A stretch of 11,791 bases of DNA from Candidatus Sericytochromatia bacterium (GTDB lineage Bacteria; Cyanobacteriota; Sericytochromatia; JACMPN01). Shown one piece after another: positions 7,659 to 11,791 of this stretch. The notes below the pieces were generated by a model that saw only the letters and a list, made by a program, of their open reading frames with translations, ran no database searches and was not told the origin of the DNA. Both the position numbers and the translations under genes were made by a program. The first letter of the stretch is position 1. Each line of letters starts with the position of its first letter. The stretch lies in NCBI GenBank assembly GCA_014377495.1, contig JACMPN010000227.1, positions 1 through 11,791 on the forward strand, read 5' to 3'.

Positions 7659-9188
7659 TCACGTGCGGGGGCGATCCAGCATCCGGTATTGGATGGCCTC
7701 ACCGATATGAGCCGCCTGGACGGCATCTGCCACTTCGATGTCGGCGATTGTCCGGGCGAGTTTGAGGATGCGATCATAGGCCCGTCCGCTGAGCTTGAGG
7801 TGCTGGATGGCCCGGCGTAACAGCTCCTGGGACGCGTCGTCGAGGGGACAGTACGTGCGCAGCTGACTTGGTGACATGTCGGCGTTGCAACTTGTCTCGG
7901 TATCGGCAAAGCGGGCTTGTTGCCGTTGTCGCGCGATCACGACCCTCGCCCGCAGGGTGGCCGAGTCTTCACCGTTCGGGGCGCTGAGCAGCTCGTCCTG
8001 CCGCAGACGGGGCACCATCAGGTGGATGTCGATGCGATCGAGCAACGGCCCGCTGAGCTTGTTCCAATAGCGCTCGATCTGTCCCGGTGAGCAGACGCAG
8101 GCTTTGAGGGGATCGTGCTGGTGGCCGCAGGGGCAGGGGTTCATGCTGGCGATGAGCATGAACTTCGCTGGGTAGGTGACCGAGCCGGCGATACGGGACA
8201 CCGTGATCACCCGATCTTCCAGGGGTTGGCGGAGCAGTTCCAGCATTTCCCGTTTGAACTCCAGGAGTTCATCGAGGAAGAGCACGCCATGGTGGGCGAG
8301 CGACACTTCCCCGGGCTTGGGGCCATGGGAGCCGCCACCGATGAGTCCGGCATTGGAGACCGTGTGGTGCGGCGAACGGAACGGCCGCACCGTGATCAGC
8401 CCCCGCCCGGCGGCCAGATGGCCAGAGACGGAGTAGAGCTTCATCACCTCAAGGGCTTCTTTGAATTCCAAATTCGGCAGGATCGACGGCAGTCGCCGGG
8501 CCAGCATCGTCTTGCCCGAGCCCGGCGGGCCGACCATGATCAGGTTATGGCCGCCGGCAGCCGCGATGGCCAGCGCCCGCTTTGCCAGGTCCTGGCCCTT
8601 GATGTCGGCAAAGTCCGGGAGGTTCAGGTCCGGCGGCCGGAGCAGGGCCGCCGGGTCATGGCATTCGGTGATGGCATTGGCCGGATCGGCAGCGATGCGC
8701 AGGGCTTCGCCGATGTCGTGGGCCGGATGGACCTGCAGACCTACTACCAGAGCGGCTTCGGCCGCATTGGCGGCGGGCACGATCAGATGCAGGATGCCGG
8801 CGACTCTGGCGGCCAGGGCCACGGACAGCACGCCGGGGACAGGACGTAGATTGCCGTCGAGGGCCAACTCACCGATGGCCCAAAAGGGCGTCTCACAGGG
8901 TTTGATCTGCTCCGTCGCCAAGGCGAGCCCAATTGCAATCGGCAGATCGAAGCCGGTGCCTTCCTTGCGGATGTCAGCTGGAGCCAGGTTGACGACGACC
9001 TTCCGGGCAGGGACATAGAAGCCGCCATTCCGCAGGGCAGTGCGGACCCGCTCCTTGGCTTCCTGGACGCTGGCATCGGGCAGCCCGACGACCGTGAATC
9101 CGGGCAGCCCAAGGCCGACGTCCACCTCGACCTCGATCGGTAAGGCATCCGCTCCTATAAGTGTCGCAGTGGCAACTTTGGCAAGCAT
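7659..9188 (-). CDS. comM: ComM/YifB family Mg-chelatase-like AAA+ ATPase
   Basis: A complete 509-residue protein, the normal family length. ComM is a hexameric AAA+ helicase that drives branch migration during natural transformation in studied proteobacteria; its role here is inferred. The N-terminal ChlI-like (Lon-protease-fold) domain spans about residues 20-140 (VDVGLGLPGFTVVGLPD, NLAPADIRKEGTGFDLPIAI). The ATPase domain has Walker A GPPGSGKT (220-227), the family motif RPFRSPHH (268-275), Walker B GVLFLDEL (301-308), and GPLLDRIDI with the likely arginine finger (380-388). A Cys cluster PCPCG then CVCSPGQ (351-369) is typical of the family. The C-terminal region ends with LKLSGRAYDRILKLARTIAD, the usual helical lid. 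The start at 9188 begins with the conserved MLAKV; the ribosome-binding site is weak. It stands alone, divergent from a lipoprotein gene. Confidence 0.96.
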   Translation of the reverse strand: MLAKVATATLIGADALPIEVEVDVGLGLPGFTVVGLPDASVQEAKERVRTALRNGGFYVPARKVVVNLAPADIRKEGTGFDLPIAIGLALATEQIKPCETPFWAIGELALDGNLRPVPGVLSVALAARVAGILHLIVPAANAAEAALVVGLQVHPAHDIGEALRIAADPANAITECHDPAALLRPPDLNLPDFADIKGQDLAKRALAIAAAGGHNLIMVGPPGSGKTMLARRLPSILPNLEFKEALEVMKLYSVSGHLAAGRGLITVRPFRSPHHTVSNAGLIGGGSHGPKPGEVSLAHHGVLFLDELLEFKREMLELLRQPLEDRVITVSRIAGSVTYPAKFMLIASMNPCPCGHQHDPLKACVCSPGQIERYWNKLSGPLLDRIDIHLMVPRLRQDELLSAPNGEDSATLRARVVIARQRQQARFADTETSCNADMSPSQLRTYCPLDDASQELLRRAIQHLKLSGRAYDRILKLARTIADIEVADAVQAAHIGEAIQYRMLDRPRT

Positions 9189-9492
9189 CGCAACCCGGCT
9201 TATCCAGCGTATAACCGAGGCACCATAGCAAAGGGACGATTTGCCAACGGTTAAAAACGAACTGTAAGTGTCTCCCGGGTTTGATTTTCGCCGGCTGGCA
9301 TGAGTTTGGCTGACCCTGTTCAGAATGCCAAGGGTTCTCTCGATCGGAAAGCAGCGACATCAGTCGGTCCGTGTTGCTTTCAACTCCGGTCAATGTGCCG
9401 GCGCAACTGGCTTGACGGGCCGCCCTGACCCGCCAGGCTGGGCGGCACCCGGCCCAACAGCGGCGTGACGAAGCGCCAAGGAGGATCTTGGG
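9189..9492. promoter_or_regulatory. Divergent intergenic region between comM and the lipoprotein gene
   Basis: This 304-bp region must hold promoters in both directions. On the plus side TTGACG (9412-9417) resembles a -35 element, but no matching -10 is visible. A stem-loop with 7-bp GC arms, GCCGCCC (9419-9425) and GGGCGGC (9440-9446), lies about 46 bp before the lipoprotein start, within its probable leader. On the comM side the only candidates are TTGGCA and TATGGT, whose 14-bp spacing is too short to be convincing. No coding signal is seen. Confidence 0.4.
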
Positions 9493-9933
9493 ATGCATGC
9501 CCTGAAGGTTACTGCGATTTTATGCGTGGCGTCGCTGACAGGCTGTGGCATACCACCGGTTGCGACTGCGCCGATGAGCCCGTCGTCGCTTGGCATCCTG
9601 GCTGAGACCGCCACGGAGACTGTGGCAGGTCCCGCAAAGAAAGGCATCAATGAGGCGCTCGGTCTCACCGGAAAACGACAGATATCCGACGACAGTGGCA
9701 TCGTCCTTTATATTTCGAAACCCAGCGCGCCAGGCAAGGTCGATAACCGGCTCTATGTCATCTATCCGGGAGAAGGCACTCCAAAGCAGATCAATCGGCG
9801 TAACGAATTGCGGGGGCAGGCTGTTCCGGAGGCGGAAGTGATTAAGGGTGTCGATCAGGAGTTTTACAAAAGCAGTTCCGATGTGGCCGCGGAATGTGTC
9901 AATGAATTTGAGAGCCATTTCCAAAGTAATTAG
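9493..9933 (+). CDS. Small putative lipoprotein of unknown function, 3' end probably altered by an IS
   Basis: A 146-residue protein with a classical lipoprotein signal: a short basic start (MHALK), a hydrophobic core and the lipobox LTGC with Cys18. Gly at +2 is compatible with outer-membrane sorting in proteobacteria-type systems. AAGGAGG lies nine bases before ATG, an excellent ribosome-binding site. The mature part has a soluble character (GIVLYISKPSAPGKVDNRLY, then VIYPGEG) with no family I recognise. The last seven codons (ESHFQSN) and the TAG fall inside the inferred left end of the IS3-family element, so the native C-terminus was probably longer or different. Its TAG overlaps the TAA of the convergent transposase gene by two bases. 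Base composition is less GC-rich than comM. The lipoprotein call is firm; function is unknown. Confidence 0.8.
   Translation: MHALKVTAILCVASLTGCGIPPVATAPMSPSSLGILAETATETVAGPAKKGINEALGLTGKRQISDDSGIVLYISKPSAPGKVDNRLYVIYPGEGTPKQINRRNELRGQAVPEAEVIKGVDQEFYKSSSDVAAECVNEFESHFQSN
9909..9917 (+). repeat. Candidate left terminal inverted repeat of the IS
   Basis: TGAGAGCCA is the exact reverse complement of the sequence at 11465-11473. It falls within the last codons of the lipoprotein gene and 13 bp outside the orfB stop codon. Confidence 0.5.
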
Positions 9934-10940
9934 TGACTCGCTTCTTCGGTCAAGGGTTGGGGCTTTGGCGGGTTGATCCAGACAGCCTCCGGCAATGCCG
10001 CATGTGTTGGCGGGCGGCGCACGAAGCGTTCCGGGTGGGCGTGATAGGCGTCAAGCAGCACCACTTGCCGCTTGGCAATTACCTGGACGGCCTGGCCGTA
10101 GTGAACGACTTCCGGGGTCAACAGGGCGATGCCGGTGTGATGATGCTCGCTGTTGTACCACTGGAAAAAGGTGCCGCAAAACGCCCGGGCATCCGGAAGT
10201 GCCCCGAACTCCCCGGGGAATTCCGGGCGGTACTTCATCGTTTTGAACTGGGATTCCGAAAACGGGTTGTCGTCGGAGACGTGCGGGCGGCTATGGGTTT
10301 TGGTGACCCTCAGTTCGGACAGGAGGATGGCGACGTCCTTGGAGCGCATCGACGAGCCACGGTCAGCATGAATGGTCAGTTTGTCGGGGGAGATCCCCTG
10401 TTTGGCGCAGGTCTCTGCGATCAGCAACGTGGCCAGCCCTGAATCTTCCCGATCCGCCACCATCCAGCCGACGACGTAGCGGCTGAACACGTCGAGGATG
10501 ACGTAGAGATGGAAGTACGACCATTTGACCGGACCCCGCAACTTGGTGATGTCCCAGGACCAGAGCTCGTTAGGCCTGGTCGCCAGGAGTTCAGGTTTGA
10601 CGTAGACCGGGTGCTGGCGCTGCCGACGGCGTTCCCGCACCTCGTGCTCGGCGGCCAGGATCCGATACAGGGTACGGACCGAGCAAAGGTACGTCCCTTC
10701 GTCGAGCAGCGTGGCGTAGACCTCGCGGGGAGACAGGTCCATGAAGCGCTCGGCATGCAGCACGTCGAGCACAGCTGCGTACTCGGCAGGGCTTAGGCTG
10801 CGAGGCGGCTTGGGATGCGGCCTGCGGGGCCGGGGCGGCTTGGGGCGGGCATGCCGATGGTAGGTGGCTTCCGCCACGCCCAGAGCCCGGCAGGCGGCTT
10901 TGATCCCCACTGAAGAGGCGAGTTGCTGAGCGGCGGCCAT
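9930..10940 (-). CDS. IS3-family transposase OrfB (DDE catalytic subunit)
   Basis: A 336-residue integrase-fold transposase that, alone or fused to OrfA, catalyses IS excision and integration. The N-terminus (about 1-35, VGIKAACRALGVAEATYHRH) is a helix-turn-helix, followed by a Pro/Arg-rich linker and the HTH_21-like segment SPREVYATLLDEGTYLCSVR then TLYRIL. The catalytic core has Asp130 in WSWDITKLRGP, Asp193 in HADRGSSM and Glu229 in SDDNPFSESQFKT, exactly the DD(35)E spacing of IS3 transposases, so all three metal ligands are present. The start overlaps the OrfA stop as TAATG. The same frame is also open upstream to the A8 run, allowing a frameshifted OrfAB product. Full length with no internal disruption. 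Confidence 0.95.
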   Translation of the reverse strand: MAAAQQLASSVGIKAACRALGVAEATYHRHARPKPPRPRRPHPKPPRSLSPAEYAAVLDVLHAERFMDLSPREVYATLLDEGTYLCSVRTLYRILAAEHEVRERRRQRQHPVYVKPELLATRPNELWSWDITKLRGPVKWSYFHLYVILDVFSRYVVGWMVADREDSGLATLLIAETCAKQGISPDKLTIHADRGSSMRSKDVAILLSELRVTKTHSRPHVSDDNPFSESQFKTMKYRPEFPGEFGALPDARAFCGTFFQWYNSEHHHTGIALLTPEVVHYGQAVQVIAKRQVVLLDAYHAHPERFVRRPPTHAALPEAVWINPPKPQPLTEEASH

Positions 10941-11419
10941 TAACTGTGGCCGTTGCGCTTCTGCGGGACGAGGCCCAGCAACTCCGAAACTTTTTTTTGG
11001 ACGTCGATGATCAGGTTGGCCTTGTGCAGGTCGGCCTTCAGGAGCGTCACTTCCCGGCGCAGTTCGAGCAGTTCCATGGCTTCTGGGGTGCGGATTTCTT
11101 TGCGGCCGCGCTTTTTCGGCGACAAACCATGCTGCATTGCCTCCTGGAGCTGGCGGCGCCAGGTCGTCAGGTGGGAGGAGTAAATGCCTTCACGTCGCAG
11201 CAATGCCCCGATCTGGCCGGGTTCCGTACAGGCGTCGGCCTCCTTGATGATCGTCAGCTTGTATGGGGCGGTGAAGCGGCGGCGGGTGGCATGAGCCACG
11301 ACTTCAGGGTTTGGCGGCGGGACACCGGCTGCGCCGGCGTTGTCCGAGGACTGAGGGCCTTTGGGGGGCCCTCCGACCACGGACAACCGGGATGGTGGGG
11401 CGATCGGTGGGTTGTTCAT
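10940..11419 (-). CDS. IS3-family transposase OrfA (HTH DNA-binding subunit)
   Basis: A 159-residue protein that recognises the IS ends. The first 40 residues are Pro/Gly-rich and probably disordered. RRRFTAPYKLTIIKEADACT followed by EPGQIGALLRREGIYSSHLT and TWRRQL (about 47-91) is the transposase-8 type helix-turn-helix. RGRKEIRTPEAMELLELRRE, then VTLLKADLHKANLIIDVQKK (about 104-143), forms a leucine-zipper-like helix used for oligomerisation in this family. The codons for Gln141-Lys142-Lys143 contain an A8 run, the classical position and sequence type for IS3 programmed -1 frameshifting. The stop TAA shares one base with the OrfB ATG. The start at 11419 follows GGGGAAAGAACATCCCAG, with GGGGA as a distant ribosome-binding site. 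Confidence 0.92.
   Translation of the reverse strand: MNNPPIAPPSRLSVVGGPPKGPQSSDNAGAAGVPPPNPEVVAHATRRRFTAPYKLTIIKEADACTEPGQIGALLRREGIYSSHLTTWRRQLQEAMQHGLSPKKRGRKEIRTPEAMELLELRREVTLLKADLHKANLIIDVQKKVSELLGLVPQKRNGHS
10991..10998 (-). promoter_or_regulatory. A8 slippery run for probable programmed -1 frameshifting in orfA
   Basis: On the coding strand the sequence is CAAAAAAAAG, matching the A-AAA-AAG type slippery heptamer of IS3 elements. OrfB is in the -1 frame relative to OrfA. I read the -1 frame from this run to the OrfB start (K-K-S-F-G-V-A-G-P-R-P-A-E-A-Q-R-P-Q-L-M) and found no stop, so an OrfAB fusion is possible. No strong downstream pseudoknot or Shine-Dalgarno-type stimulator was identified. 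Confidence 0.6.
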
Positions 11420-11464
11420 CTGGGATGTTCTTTCCCCGGCCTCGACTGTAATTGATTGCTGCGT

Positions 11465-11473
11465 TGGCTCTCA
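11465..11473 (+). repeat. Candidate right terminal inverted repeat of the IS
   Basis: TGGCTCTCA pairs with 9909-9917. It lies 46 bp upstream of the orfA start, an ordinary distance for IS3-family elements. Confidence 0.5.
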
Positions 11474-11553
11474 CACTATATTGGCACAGAGGGCCTCAGC
11501 CTAGCCTAGGCGACCATCCGACTGCTGATAACCAATAGGTAACCGTATGCCGC

Positions 11554-11581
11554 ATGACAGCTACGACCAAGCGCCTATACT
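11554..11581 (+). promoter_or_regulatory. Candidate sigma70-type promoter of the caspase-like gene
   Basis: ATGACA (11554-11559) and TATACT (11576-11581) are separated by 16 bp, close to housekeeping consensus. They end 37 bp before the caspase-like ATG. The promoter lies outside the IS, between its right end and the gene. A 13-bp palindrome GCCTAG-C-CTAGGC occurs upstream at 11499-11511. Confidence 0.5.
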
Positions 11582-11618
11582 GGCCGTGTCTCAATGAATT
11601 TTTTAACAGGAGACCCGC

Positions 11619-11791
11619 ATGCCCAAAGGAATTTCGTTGCACATCGGGCTGAACAAAGTGGATCCCAAAGCCTACCCGCCCGGATCGGTCCCCGCGCTCG
11701 TCGCTGCCGAGACGGATGCCCGCTGCATGCGCAACGTGGCGACCTACTACTACCAGAAGACCGATGATCTGATCGGCAAGAAAGCAACATC
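11619..11791 (+). CDS. Caspase-family (peptidase C14, metacaspase-like) protein, 5' end only
   Basis: ATG 11619 follows AGGAG by six bases, a strong ribosome-binding site. The 57 complete codons begin MPKGISLHIGLNKVDPKAYP and continue with ALVAAETDARCMRNVATYYY. The opening strand plus HIGLN-x-VDP-x-x-Y, followed by a small-residue, acidic and A-x-x-M helix (normally ACE-x-DA-x-x-M), is the first strand and helix of bacterial caspase-like (orthocaspase) peptidases. The catalytic His and Cys would lie beyond the window, so activity cannot be judged. Such proteins are Cys proteases tied in some bacteria to regulated death, stress or phage defence. The Thr-Asp variation in the usual E-x-D-A motif is minor. 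Family call is by motif and is fairly confident. Confidence 0.75.
   Translation, partial: MPKGISLHIGLNKVDPKAYPPGSVPALVAAETDARCMRNVATYYYQKTDDLIGKKAT

Larger units (their letters stand above)
9909..11473 (-). mobile_element. IS3-family insertion sequence (orfA + orfB), about 1.57 kb
   Basis: Two consecutive minus-strand genes encode the HTH and DDE parts of an IS3-type transposase. The ends are inferred from a 9-bp inverted repeat, TGAGAGCCA at 9909-9917 and TGGCTCTCA at 11465-11473, which gives the TG...CA termini usual for this family. Beyond nine bases the arms match only weakly, and no 3-4 bp target duplication is evident (ATT on the left, CAC on the right). The exact ends are therefore provisional, or the flanks have recombined. 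A TATAGT hexamer reading into orfA lies just outside the right end (11475-11480). The element looks intact and potentially active. Confidence 0.8.

Noticed and set aside
8115..8849. 244-residue plus-strand frame within comM
   Set aside because: Antisense shadow of a strongly conserved gene; its His/Gln/Gly/Arg-rich composition is not protein-like.
11499..11511. GCCTAG-C-CTAGGC palindrome as an attachment site or operator
   Set aside because: Only six bases per arm, with no second copy noticed in the window; too short to call on its own.

Overview
The window is GC-rich DNA from a bacterium. The lipobox lipoprotein suggests a diderm (Gram-negative-type) cell, but nothing here fixes the phylum. 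No rRNA, tRNA or CRISPR array is visible. Almost every recognisable gene is on the minus strand; the exceptions are an orphan ORF near 6.1 kb, a small ORF near 7.3 kb, a lipoprotein gene and a caspase-like gene cut by the right edge.

Layout. (1) 1-2617: a luciferase-like flavin oxidoreductase (3' end outside the window) lies downstream of a DHA2-type multidrug efflux transporter on the same strand. A 46-bp perfect palindrome covers the transporter stop codon, and a 19-bp dyad operator sits just upstream of the oxidoreductase. (2) 2618-4042: a membrane-anchored SRPBCC protein, flanked by sparse DNA with two doubtful small ORFs, one resembling the first residues of a DUF2231 membrane protein. 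(3) 4043-6091: a large triple-GAF protein ending in a HisKA-like helical hairpin whose phospho-acceptor His is replaced by Arg, with no ATPase domain. (4) 6146-7502: a decayed stretch. It holds an orphan plus-strand ORF with a good ribosome-binding site, and on the minus strand an isochorismatase-family gene start that carries an in-frame TAG and is joined in frame to the C-terminal third of a class D beta-lactamase-like protein. (5) 7659-9188: an intact ComM/YifB Mg-chelatase-like AAA+ ATPase. (6) 9493-11473: a small lipoprotein whose last codons appear to lie inside an IS3-family element with orfA and orfB. (7) 11619-end: the first 57 codons of a caspase-family (peptidase C14) protein with its own promoter and ribosome-binding site.

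How it fits together. The oxidoreductase and efflux pump could be a small drug or redox-stress unit under a repressor acting at the dyad. The GAF protein looks like a sensor or scaffold that has lost kinase activity. ComM is a housekeeping competence/recombination helicase. The IS and the chimeric pseudogene mark the 6.1-11.5 kb stretch as recombination-prone. I did not find a clear new multi-gene system. The most unusual items are the fused two-enzyme pseudogene, the His-to-Arg HisKA relic, the dual expression signals in the IS, and the truncated caspase-like gene at the edge.
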